DNA of 64,000 nucleotides, from the NCBI RefSeq assembly GCF_030052815.1, contig NC_079501.1:97170190-97234189 (forward strand), written 5' to 3'. The notes beneath the pieces were generated by a model. The model saw only the letters and a list, made by a program, of their open reading frames with translations, searched no databases and was not told the DNA's origin. Position 1 is the stretch's first letter. Each line of letters starts with the position of its first letter. The position numbers and the translations under genes were made by a program. Source of the DNA: Hevea brasiliensis. Its lineage: Eukaryota > Streptophyta > Magnoliopsida > Malpighiales > Euphorbiaceae. Of this stretch, positions 1 through 11,169 are shown piece after piece.

Positions 1-355
1 ATGAAATTATTATCTTCGGGAAAAAAATTTAATTGTTTTCAAATTTTTAGAAAATAATATTACACTTTTGTTACGCAAAGATAAAAAATTGATTATTCAA
101 TTATTAATGACATGCATTAAATATGTTTTTCATTAATAAATTTTAATTTAATGATATTGAAATTATTTGTACTTTTATAAAGTATCTGATTTGAAAGCCA
201 ATTGAAGTAAAATGAAAAAAAAAGTCATCTCTTGATAATATTCGAATTGTTTTTAAATTTTAATTAAAATCTAATTAATTAAAAGTTATTAATTTAATGA
301 TATTAATGTAAAAATTTATAAAATTTAATGAAAATATTAAATTATTTTTATTATT
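1..355. other. AT-rich intergenic sequence, nothing recognised
   Basis: This stretch is very AT-rich with short A and T runs. No open frame, RNA gene or clear repeat boundary is visible. It precedes the first copy of the tandem ~3.2 kb unit, whose left edge was placed where the similarity to 3551 onward begins. Confidence 0.5.
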
Positions 356-3300
356 GAATTATTAAGAATGGCAACAGAATGGAACCGAGGCTAATTTTAA
401 CATTAAACATAAAATGACAAATTAATAATAAAATAATTGATGTTGCCGTAGATTTTTTGGATATTGGATTTGACTGGATTGAGAGTCTCTAAAAATCAAA
501 AAACAAGTAAAAGTCGGTAGTGATTGATAACCACTCTGACGCTCAAGTCAGTAATAAGATTATGAATTAAGTATTTAGTATGATAGAAGTGAGTGTTTTG
601 TTTATATACCTATTTCTGAAGCTTTACCTTGTTTATATAGTGATTGGGACGAAATCTTAGACAAATCTTTGCCAATTAGCTATTTAAGTTGTAACAATAA
701 TTATCTTTAAATTATGTTAAAAATTAGGGGTGATCAGTGGCGTGGTCGTCGTTTGGTCCAAATTCAAAGAGGATACCGATCTCTTCAATTTGTTTGATCT
801 TTGCCCGGTTCTGAGCTCGGATGGGCAGGCTTTGTTCAGTTCTAAATTCGGATGGCGAATTATAGCTAAGTCTATTTATTAGCATTTTATATCAATAATA
901 ATTAAATGTTAAAAAGTTATAATTAAAAAAAAATATATATATATATATATTTTTTAATGTATAAATAAAATTAAATTTTATAAGATTCATTACAACTTAT
1001 TTTATTATTTTATGTTTGATTTGTCATTTCATATTTACTTATCTTATCTATATAGAATAACTGAGTCATATTGTTTCCCGATTAAGAGATGCTTTGTAGC
1101 TAAATCGGCATGCACGTGAGGAATATGCCTATATGTGTGTGTGTGGGGAAACATTGATTTTATGCAAATTAGTCTTTACTTTTTATTATTTTTATTTTTT
1201 GAAATTAATTATAATTATATTTTTATTATTAAAATTAATTTTAAAATCCTTAATCCTATTTACACTTAACTTCAATTAAATATAAAATTTTATAAGAAGT
1301 AATTAACTAAAATAAAAAATTAATAAATAAAAAATATTACTAATTTATCTATTAATTATAATTATATTTCATTACTAAAGTTAATATTAAAGTTAATATT
1401 AAAGTTTGTATGAATTTAAAATTTTTAATTTTAAAATTCATATAAATTTAAATTTTTCAATCCTATTTATACTTAACTTCAATTAAATATAAAATTTTAT
1501 AAGTAAATAACTAAAATATGAAATTAATAAATAAAAAATAAAAATAAAAAATATTATTTATACAAATATAAAAATATATATTTATAGCGACATATAATAA
1601 TTCGTCACTAATAATACATTTTAAAGGAGATACACACTGATTTATACAAAGTCGTCGCTAATAATATTTAGCAACAAAATATGTGCCGCTAATAATTTTA
1701 ACAATGAGTGTATCTCAAATATTATGGTCGCTAATTTTTTAGCGACAAAAGTTTGTCACTAAATATCTAATACTTTTATTTTTTAATATTACAATAATTA
1801 ATATAAATTAAAATTTTAATAGTATTTTAATAATTCTACTTATACTAAAAAATATATCATATATAGTAATTCTATAATTATAAATTTATTAAAAATTATT
1901 TAATTATTTTAATAAAATTTAAGTAAATATATATATTTAATTAAATAAAAATTTAAAAATTAATTACATATTAAAATCAAAAATTTGAATTTTTAATCAA
2001 ATTCAAGTAATTGTATCACATTATTGATCATAAATTTATAGCCTCTTTTAATTATTTATATTGATAAAAATATAACTTTAATCAAACTTAAAATTTATTT
2101 TTATATATAAACAAATTTTATTTATTTTATTTTCAATAAGAATACAAAAATAAATTTATATTTCCAAATTATTGTTTAATATAATAAATTAAAAAATAAT
2201 TTGTATTGAAAATTTTAATGAAATTATTGCAATTGCATTTTAATTTTGAATAATTTAGATAAATAGAATAAAACTAACCTAATTTAGATAAATAGAATGA
2301 AACTAACACTAATTTTATATTTTTAATAAAATCAACTAAAATTTAAATAAAATTAAAAAGTGCTTAGAATTTTTTAACTAATTAGTTCTATTTTCAAATT
2401 AATTTTATTCTTTACATCAATAAAATATTATAATTTATAAATATATTAAAAATTGAAAAAATACTATTCATAAAAATTATTTAGTCTTTATTGAGATAAT
2501 TAATTATTTAAAATAAAAATAAATTTTAATTTTATATTCAAATATAATAAAAAAATCATAATATTAAATTTAAATACTTATTCATTTTAAATATTTATTT
2601 ATTTATTTAAATTTTATATTATTATTTAATGGCTAAATGACTTAACAATTAAAATCTTTATAAGTTTCTTCAATTTTAGCTAAACATTTTAATTTTATCA
2701 ATTTAATATCAAATTTTGACATTAGTTTGAATTTTAACAAGTAGTCTAATTAGATTACTTAATTGATAAAAGTAATTCAAATATTTACATACATGATTAA
2801 TATTAGTTAATTTTTTATTTTTATATCAATTTTTATAATTATTCTCAAATTGATATAAAATATTATTTTAATTCATTTCAATCATTTTAAAAATTATAAT
2901 TACATATATTTTGGTTTTATTATTTGTTCATACTTTATTTGTAATTTTATTATTATTTTTTTTACCTTAAATTTAAGATAAAATAATAGAAAATATGTAA
3001 ATTAAAAGAATAAATAGAAAGAAATAGGAAAAAAATTTAGATAATAATTTTAAATATATTATTTATTTATTTATTATTTTTTATCAATATGAAATTTATT
3101 TAAATTAATAAAAATACTAAAATTATTAAATATATTAATAAAATAAAAGGAATAGCTAAAAATGATAATAAATGAAATATTTTTAATTATTTTTACTAAT
3201 TAATGAGTTGATTATTTTTAATTAAATTATTATTAAAATAGAAAACGTTTGAAAAGATTTATGATTAAATTCATATAATTAAAAGTTTTTACTAAAATTG

Positions 3301-4430
3301 ATAATCAACAAAAAAAAAAGTTTTGATTTATTTTATTTTTTAACATTATTTAATTATGTAAGTATATCAGTATTTAGAGTTATATTAAAGAATAAAATTA
3401 ATATATGATATATAATTATAAAAATTTATTTTTAAATTATATAATTTAACTTTTCATCAATATATTTACCATATACACTTTTTTGGTTTTAAATCAATAT
3501 ATAAGCTAAAGATAGAAGTAAAAAATAATTATTAAAAATAATTAACATATGAATTATTAAGGATGGCAACAGAGTGGAACTGATGCTAATTTTAACATTA
3601 AATATAAAATGACAAATTAATCATAAAATAATTGATGTTGCCGTAGATTTTTTGGATATTGGACTAACCAGATTGAGAGTCTCCTGAAAATCAAAGAATA
3701 AGTAAAAGCCAGTGGTGGTTGGCAACCACTTTGACGCTCAAGTAAGTAATAAGATTATGAATTAAGTATTCAATATGATAAAAGTGAATGTTTTATTTGC
3801 ATACTTGTTTCTGAAACTTTATCTTATTTATACAGTGATAATAATGAAATTTTGACAAGAACTTTACCAATTTTCTATTTAAGTAATAACGGTAATCATC
3901 TTTAAATTATGTTAAAAATTAAGCATGATCAGTGGCGTGGTCATCATTTGGTCGTAACTCGAACAGAGTATTGATCTCTCTAATTTGTTTGATCTCTTGA
4001 AACAGGTCAGAATGTTATCAGAGATCTTCTCATAGTTTAGTCCTTGTAGGTGTCGGGTTTTGAGATTGGATGGCGAGCTTTGTCCTATTTTGAGCTCGAT
4101 GGACGGGCTTTGTCTGGTTCTAAACTTAAATGGGCGGGCTTTGTTCTGTTTTAAACTCGGATGAGCGAGCTATAGCTGGATCGATTTATTAACCTTTTAT
4201 ATTAATAATAATTAAATGTAAAAGGGTTATAATTAAAAAATATTTTTAACATATAAATAAAATTAAATTTTATGAGATTCATTACAACTTATTTATTACT
4301 TTATGATTAATTTGTCATTTCATATACACTTATTTTATGCTTATCTTATCTATAAAGAATAACTTATTCATATTGTTTCCCGATTAAGAGATGCTTTGTA
4401 GCCAAATCGGCATGCACGTGAGGAATATGG

Positions 4431-4488
<58 letters not shown>

Positions 4489-6965
4489 GAAATATTTCCT
4501 TTGTGCAAATTGTTCTTTATTTTTTAAATTAATTATAATTATATTTTTATTATTGAAATTAATTTTAAAATTTATATAAATTTAAAATTTTTAATCCTAT
4601 TTATATTTAATTTTATTTAAATATAAAATTTTATAAAAATTAATTAACTAAAATAAAGAATTAATAAATAACAAATGTTATTAATCTATATATTAATTAT
4701 AATTATATTTTTATTACTGAAGTTAATTTTAAAGTTTATATGAATTTAAAATTTTTAATTTTAAAATTTATATAAATTTAAATTTCTTAAACCTATTTGT
4801 ACTAACTTCTATTAAATATAAAATTTTATAAGTAAATAACTAAAATATGAAATTAAAAAATAAAAAATATTATTTATAAAAATATAAAAATATATATTTA
4901 TAGCGACGTATAATAAATTGTCACTAATAATGCATGGTAAAGATGGTAAAAAACTAATTTATACAAAATGTGTGTCGCTAATAATATTTAACAATAAAAA
5001 TATATATCACTAATAATTTTAATAATGAGTGCATTCCAAATATTAGGCTGCTAATGTTTTAGCAACATAAAATTTCTCGCTAAATCCATTAAAATGCCAA
5101 TTCTATAATATTTTATATTATTTTTAATAATTTTTAGTGACAAAATATTTATCACTAAATATCTGATAATTTTATTTTATAATATTACAATAATTAATAT
5201 AAATTAAAATTTTAATATTATTTTAATAATTCTACTTATACTAAAAAAATATATTATATTTCGTAATATAGTAATTCTATAATTATAAATTCATTAAAAA
5301 TTATTTAATTTATTTTAATAAGATTTAAGTATATATATATATATATATATATATATTTAATTAAATAAAAATTTAGCATTAATTACATATTAAAATTAAA
5401 AATTAAAAATTTTAATTGAATTCAAGTAGATGAATCACATTATTGATTATAAATTTATAACCTCTTTTAATTATTTATATTGATAAAAATAGAACTTTAA
5501 TCAAACTTAAAATTTAATTTTATACATAAAAAATTTTATTTATTTTATTTTCAATAAGAATAAAAAAATAATTTTATATTTCCAAATTATTGTTTAATAT
5601 AATAAATTAAAAAATAATTTGTGAATAAAAAAATAATTTTATATTTTCAAATTATTGTTTAATATAATAAATTAAAAAATAATTTGTATTGAAAATTTTA
5701 ATGAAATTATTACGATTGCATTTTAATTTTGAATAATTTAGATAAATAGAATAAAACTAAACTAATTTAGGTAAATAGAATGAAACCAAAACTAATTTTT
5801 TATTTTTAATAAAATCAACTAAAATTTAAATAAAATTAAAAAGTGCTTAGAATTTTTTAACTAATTAGTTCTATTTTGAAATTAATTTTATTCTTTACAT
5901 CAATAAAATATTATAATTTATAAATATATTAAAAATTAAAAAAATACTATTCATAAAAATATTTAGTTTTTATTGAGATAAATAATTATTTAAAATAAAA
6001 ATAATTAAATTTAAATGCTTATTCATATTAAATTTTTGTTTATTTATATAAATTTTATATTATTATTTAATGACTAAATGACTTAACAATTAAAATCTTT
6101 ATAAGTTTCTTCAATTTTAGCCAAACATTTTAATTTTATAAATTTAATCTCAAACTTTAACATTAGTTTCAATTTTAACAAATAGCCTAATTAGATTACT
6201 TAATTGATAAAAGTAATTCAAATATTTGCATACATTATTAATATTAACTAATTTTTTATTTTTATATCAATTTTTATAGTTATTCTCAAATTGATATAAA
6301 ATATTATTTTAATTCATTTATCGATATTTTGAAAATTATAATTACATTTATTTTGGTTTTATTATTTATTCATACTTTATTTGTAAATTTTTTATTTTTT
6401 TTCTTTTTTTTATCTTAAATTTAAAATAAAATAATAGAAAAGATGTAAATTAAAAGTATAAATAGAAAGAAATAGGAAAAAAAATTAGATAATAATTTTA
6501 GATATATTATTCATTAATTATTTTTTATCAACATGAAGTTTATTTTAATTAATAAAAGTACTAAAATTATTAAATATATTAATAAAAAGGAGTAGCTGAA
6601 ATTGGTAATAAATGAAAAAATTTAAATTATTTTTACTAATTAATGAGTTAATTATTTTTAATTAAATTATTATTAAAATAGAAAACGTTTGAAAAGATTT
6701 ATGATTAAATTGATATAGTTAAAAATTTTTACTAAAATTGATAATCAACAAAAAAAAATTTTTTGATTTATTTTATCTTTTAACCTTATTTAATTATGTA
6801 AGTATATGGGTATTTAGAGTTATATTAAATAATAAAACTAATATATGATATATAATTATAATAATTTATTTTTAAATTATATAATTTAACTTTTCATCAA
6901 TATATTTTCCATATACACTTTTTTTGTTTTAAATCAACATATAAGCTAAAGATAGAAGTAAAAAA
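356..6965. repeat. Tandem duplication of a ~3.2 kb AT-rich unit (two copies)
   Basis: Copy A runs from 356 to about 3550 and copy B from 3551 to about 6965. Both begin with 'gaattattaa(g)gatggcaacag' and share, in order, 'gatgttgccgtagatttt', a GC-richer stretch with repeated 'gggcgggctttg' words (720-860 and 3925-4175), and 'gatgctttgtagc' followed by a TA/TG simple repeat. They also share TAGCGAC/GTCGCTAA words in both orientations (1587-1750 and 4900-5140) and a long AT-rich tail ending 'ataagctaaagatagaagt'. The period is about 3195 bp. No coding region is visible. Copy B carries a much longer (TA)n tract and a ~70 bp internal duplication near 5565-5690. The class is unknown. It could be an unequal-crossover product of a non-autonomous transposon. 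Confidence 0.7.
4432..4486. repeat. (TA)n microsatellite
   Basis: About 27 uninterrupted TA units lie in copy B of the tandem unit. The equivalent place in copy A (about 1127-1145) has only a short TG/TA tract, so the tract expanded after the duplication. It produces a spurious Ile-Tyr reading frame. Confidence 0.9.
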
Positions 6966-7785
6966 GACATTATAATTATTATCAAAAGTTAATTATTATT
7001 CTAATATATTTATTTTTATTATTTAATTTTAATTATTTGATTTTATTAGTATTTATATTGAAATAATAACCTTTGATCTTATAATCATATACAAAAAAAT
7101 AATAAAAATTTATATAAAATTAAATTAAATTATAAATAACGAGTATAAATAACGTCTGTAGCATGTTTAAAAAATTGGTTATACATATATATGAAGGGGG
7201 AGAATGGATATTAGTTTTGCCTAAATTGCCCTTTATTCTTTAAATTAATTTAATTATATTTCTATCATTTAAAGTAGTTTTAAAGTTTGTATAAATTTAA
7301 AAATCTTAATTTTAGAGTTAATATAAATTTAAAAATTTTAGTTTTATTTATATTTAACTTTAATTAAATATAAAATTTAATAAAAAATAATTAATTAAAA
7401 TAAAAAATAAAAAAATAAAAAATATAATCTGATCGTATTATGTAAAGTACTTTATTATACATATATATATTTAAAAATATTTTATTAGTTGTATATTATT
7501 TTTTAAGTTAATTTTTATCTGAGATTTTTTTAATTGCAATGAAATAATATATAGTTTTTATATTATCTTTTAAGTTATTTTTTATCTGAGATTTTTTGAA
7601 TTGCAATGAAATAATATATTAATATTCATAAAATTATGAATATTAATTAAAATTAAATATTTTAATGACTATAATTTATAAAAAATAAAATAAAAATAAA
7701 ATATTACACTACAATATATATACAAGTAAGAATAACGGAATAAAAATATTCTTATAAATATTAATAATATGTTTTTTTTTTTTTA
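6966..7785. other. AT-rich flank left of the large retrotransposon
   Basis: This is AT-rich sequence without genes. It has two copies of a ~65 bp phrase around 'ttatctgagattttttgaattgcaatg' (about 7505-7615). The part from 7726 to 7790 reappears at 61519-61579 beyond the N gap, which matters for the assembly. 'cactacaa' at 7708 resembles a CACTA terminus, but no partner end was found. Confidence 0.5.
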
Positions 7786-7790
7786 TGAAT
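7786..7790. other. Target-site duplication TGAAT (left)
   Basis: TGAAT abuts the first base of the left LTR. The same five bases follow the last base of the right LTR at 31723-31727. A 5-bp duplication is the normal product of Ty3/gypsy integrase, so the two LTRs belong to one insertion. Confidence 0.85.
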
Positions 7791-8184
7791 TGTCGCAAGG
7801 AATTTTGCAGTCGCCTGAACGAACCCTCACCGAATTGGGAAAGAGTGAGGAGTCGCCACCTTAGTTTTGAGGGAAACTAAAGAAAACCATTTGGGAAGAT
7901 AAATTAAATATGAAACCACTTCAAGACAGAGATTCTAGGTTCGGGGTCCGTAAACGGGTGGGGAAGGTGTTAGGCACCCTACCTCGTCCCTTAATAAGGG
8001 TAAGTAGATTTAATTTTGTATCAGTTAGGAGGGCTTAAATGGACATGTTAATCCTTTTGTCAAAAGGAATATTTGATCTTTCACTAAATTCGGATTACCC
8101 AGATACATAAGTAAATGAGACAACCTTAGTGAATTGACGTCGCGAATCATTTTTAGTTTTGGGATTATCTTGCGTACAGGTTAA

Positions 8185-8630
8185 GATTTTGGTGTGAGAA
8201 TCGGATAAGAACTCTCCTCCGATCTCTCTTAAATTCTGAGAGGAGATCGGATAAGAATCCTCCTCCGGTCTCTTTTGGGGTATTTAAAATTTGGGATTGA
8301 GAATCGGATAAGAACTCTCCTCCGATCTCTTTTAAGTATTCATTAAAATTTTAGCTCAGGGATCGGTAAGAATTTTCCTCCAATTTCTATTTAATGTTTA
8401 TTAAAATTTGGAGTTGAGACCGGATAAGAACTCTCCTCCGATCTCCATTTAATATTTATTAAAATTTTGAGTTGAGACCGGATAAGAATTCTCTTCCGAT
8501 CTCTGTTAGGTATTTATTTAAATTTTGATTTGAGACCGGATAAGAACTCTCCTCCGATATCTATTTAATTAAAGTTTTGAGTTGAGAATCGGATAAGAAC
8601 CCTCTTCCGATCTCTTTTTAAATTAACAGG
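8185..8630. repeat. Array of ~60-bp hairpin-forming units in the left LTR
   Basis: About eight imperfect units each contain 'atcggataagaactctcc' followed by 'tccgatctc', separated by 'tttattaaaattttgagttg'-like spacers. The first half 'gagatcgga' is the reverse complement of 'tccgatctc', so each unit can fold into a short stem with an 11-12 base loop (for example near 8240-8271). The array lies in the R/U5 part of the LTR, inside the predicted leader of the genomic RNA. Copy number differs between the LTRs of this element. Confidence 0.8.
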
Positions 8631-9628
8631 AACCTTAATGGGATTTTTCCGATCTCCCAAATTGAATTTCAGCTACATGTCATAAGGTCCTAAAACTAAG
8701 GATTCTGACGTTCTAAGGTGTTAGGGGGGGTAAGGCTTCTAATTGATAATTTGTGACTAAATAAGAGAAGCTGGACTGAATTTTGCTGACTTCCCCTAAG
8801 GTCACTTTACCAGTACCTATTAATGTCCGATCTATTCTGTTTCATTTACTTTGGTTTTATTCCACTTTATGGCATCTTGCTGGATTACCGTTTACGTCAG
8901 CCTAATAGTTTGGCTATTTTTCTGATGTGTTATTTAGGCTCTCTCTCTTAAAAGAGGCCCTTTAGTTGTAGTTACCTACGTTTTACCCAAACCACTTACA
9001 CGCTACTAGGAGATAGAAAACTTGCATTCAGAAATGACGAAGATTAATAAAATGATGGACTGATCACTAAAGAAATAAACTCGAGAGTAACATTCTTTAA
9101 GGTTCTTTGGCACTAAATAAACTTGGAGAAAATCACATACATAAAAAGAACAAAGAAAATGCGGAAAGTAAACGTAAACACTTAATAAAACGGCGATATG
9201 AGCTCTTACCTGTAAGGAGCCAAATCTATTGAAATAACTATGGGGTGACAAATAGTAATAAGGCAGCAGATTGATTAGCTTGAGGGCTGATGTTCGTTGT
9301 GAAATGAAGGGTGCTTAGCTAAAATGCAATCAGATTAAGATGAAAACCGAGTAAAATGAAGTTGAGCTTGGATAATGGGAATGAAGACAGAGATGATAAA
9401 GGGCTGAAAGTGAGAGTTATGACCAGATAATGAACAAACTGAAAATGTAGAGTTCCAGTATTCAGAATCCTTTTCAAGAAAACACTTCAGAAAACTAGTT
9501 TCAAAAGTCTTTCTAATCAAAACTTCCAAGTAGCAGAGTAACAAACTGAATCAAGTTTCAGAGTTCTTCCGCTATAATAACTACCTCTCTTTTTTTTTTC
9601 CCGTCCCTTGAACAGTTTTTCACGCAGG

Positions 9629-9636
9629 TATTTATA
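9629..9636 (-). promoter_or_regulatory. Probable TATA box of the retrotransposon promoter (left LTR)
   Basis: On the minus strand this reads CCTATAAATACC, a strong plant TATA box. It is conserved at 27855-27862 in the right LTR and 63363-63370 in the third copy. Transcription leftward from the right-hand copy would cross U5, the primer-binding site and all coding regions. The start site was not determined. A position about 30 bases downstream sets the U3/R border near 9605. Confidence 0.6.
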
Positions 9637-10262
9637 GGAATCGGGTGCTCCCCATGAAGGGTCAGGATTTATTTTGAGGGAGATGAAGGGTCAAGATTTC
9701 GAAGGACATGATCGGATGTTCAGGAATTAAAGAGAATCAAAATGAATGGCTGAGATCACTCTTTAGAATATTTGTCCTTTTCTTCTTTCAATCTGACGGT
9801 CCCAAATCTTCTTGTCCGGAACGATCTGAGGGCTAAGAGCGAAAGACGCTGGTATTGTCGTCTTCTCTATTGATCCAAGGGTTCCGGGTTTGTCCTTACC
9901 AGTGAGATCAACGGTGGGGATTGGGATGTACAGGACTGTCATGACATACCCTGGCACCTGTCAGCATTGCGGGCGATTCTTAGGCGTGCGGTGGAGATCT
10001 CGTCTGTAACGCTTTAACTACCTTGGCCCTGATTCTGACGACGGTTATTTGGGATTTGTCTTATTCTCTTTGTCTTCCGATCCCTCCCCCTTCTCGATCT
10101 TCTTGACACGCTCCTATTCCGATCTCTCATGTTGATCTCCCATCCTCCGATCTCTATTATTCCGATCCCTTAATCAGCCTCGTCTGGTCAAAGCATTAAT
10201 TTCCCTCGATTCCCGAAGCGTCCGCTTCGTTTTCTGCTCAGTAATAAATGCCCGTTTTCCCC

Positions 10263-10270
10263 TATATATA
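10263..10270 (+). promoter_or_regulatory. Plus-strand TATA box 1 in the left LTR
   Basis: 'ccctatatataccctag' is followed by a pyrimidine-rich stretch (10285-10345) and by a 61-codon open frame at 10384-10569 that matches nothing I know. The TATA is kept at 28475-28482 and 63969-63976. It may start a longer leader for the antisense gene downstream. Alternatively it may drive a non-coding transcript. Confidence 0.4.
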
Positions 10271-11004
10271 CCCTAGACGAAAGAGACTTCCCTTCATCCC
10301 ATTTCCTCTCTTCCTTCTTACTTCCCAGTTCTAGCTGCTCCGGCGGAAGTTCCGGCTACAACTGTGGCTTTGATCCTTTTGCGATGGACTTCCTTACTCC
10401 TCGACTGAAAATTTACTACCCTGGTGATCGCATAACCTTGTCTGATGATGGTGAGGGAACTGGATCAATTGATCGATCTGGATTGCGGACCTCGACTCTG
10501 CCGATCTCGAGTCGCTCAACTGAGTTTATTCGGCTTCTCATCACATTGGGTGTTCCGACAGCGGGTTAAGCTCCGATCGGCGACACCCTGTGGATCAGTC
10601 ACAATGTTGGCTATTGACATAGGCTTCTTTAGATAGGATGTTCCGCTGATCTTTAGAGGTCGGCCTTTTGATGTAATCAGATGTAATCCGATCTTGAGAT
10701 CGCCCAAATGATGTAATCTGATTTTTGGAAATGTACTCTGATCTCTTGAGATCGCCCAAATGATGTAATCCGATCTTTTGGAAATAAAGATTTTATTTTG
10801 CCAATTATTATCTTATTAATTATTTTTCGAGCTCTAATATGATTATCCGATCTGTAATTCGAAACACCTGGATCTACCGCTCTATAATTAACCGATCTCT
10901 ATATGGAATCTTGGAAATATTTGTGAGACGTGTCAGAACAGCTGGCGAGTCCCGCTAACCGATGCGCTGCCTGGAACCTCGTGAGCATTAAATGCTTGGA
11001 CGAG

Positions 11005-11013
11005 TATAAATAG
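11005..11013 (+). promoter_or_regulatory. Plus-strand TATA box 2, upstream of the antisense LTR gene
   Basis: TATAAATAG at 11005 lies 165 bases before the ATG at 11170. It is followed at the right distance by 'tcattttcactctctcgctc', a typical pyrimidine-rich plant leader. The same box and spacing occur in the right LTR at 29212-29220. It points opposite to the element's own promoter. Confidence 0.6.
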
Positions 11014-11169
11014 GGGTGAGGGGTTAGCCATTTGCTCCTGTATGTCATTTTCACTCTCTCGCTCGCAACCTCAAAGTTCTCTCGTTTACTCAAGTTCTTC
11101 CGACGCCGATTAGACTCCGGTAAGGGCTTTGATCTTCTTTTTAGTTTAAGTTCTTTGTTTTCCTTGAAA

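Noticed and set aside
4391..4579. 62-codon frame rich in Ile-Tyr
   Set aside because: It is a (TA)n microsatellite read as codons.
7708..7715. CACTACAA, resembling a CACTA transposon end
   Set aside because: No matching inverted end or 3-bp duplication was found. One octamer in AT-rich DNA is weak.
9006..9544. Short minus-strand frames in the LTR (81 and 69 codons), also present at 27267-27512
   Set aside because: They are repeated only because the LTR is repeated. Low-complexity hydrophobic text, not kept in the third copy.
10384..10569. 61-codon plus-strand frame after TATA box 1
   Set aside because: It lacks family resemblance, and the right-LTR equivalent does not keep the frame. Mentioned only as context for the promoter.
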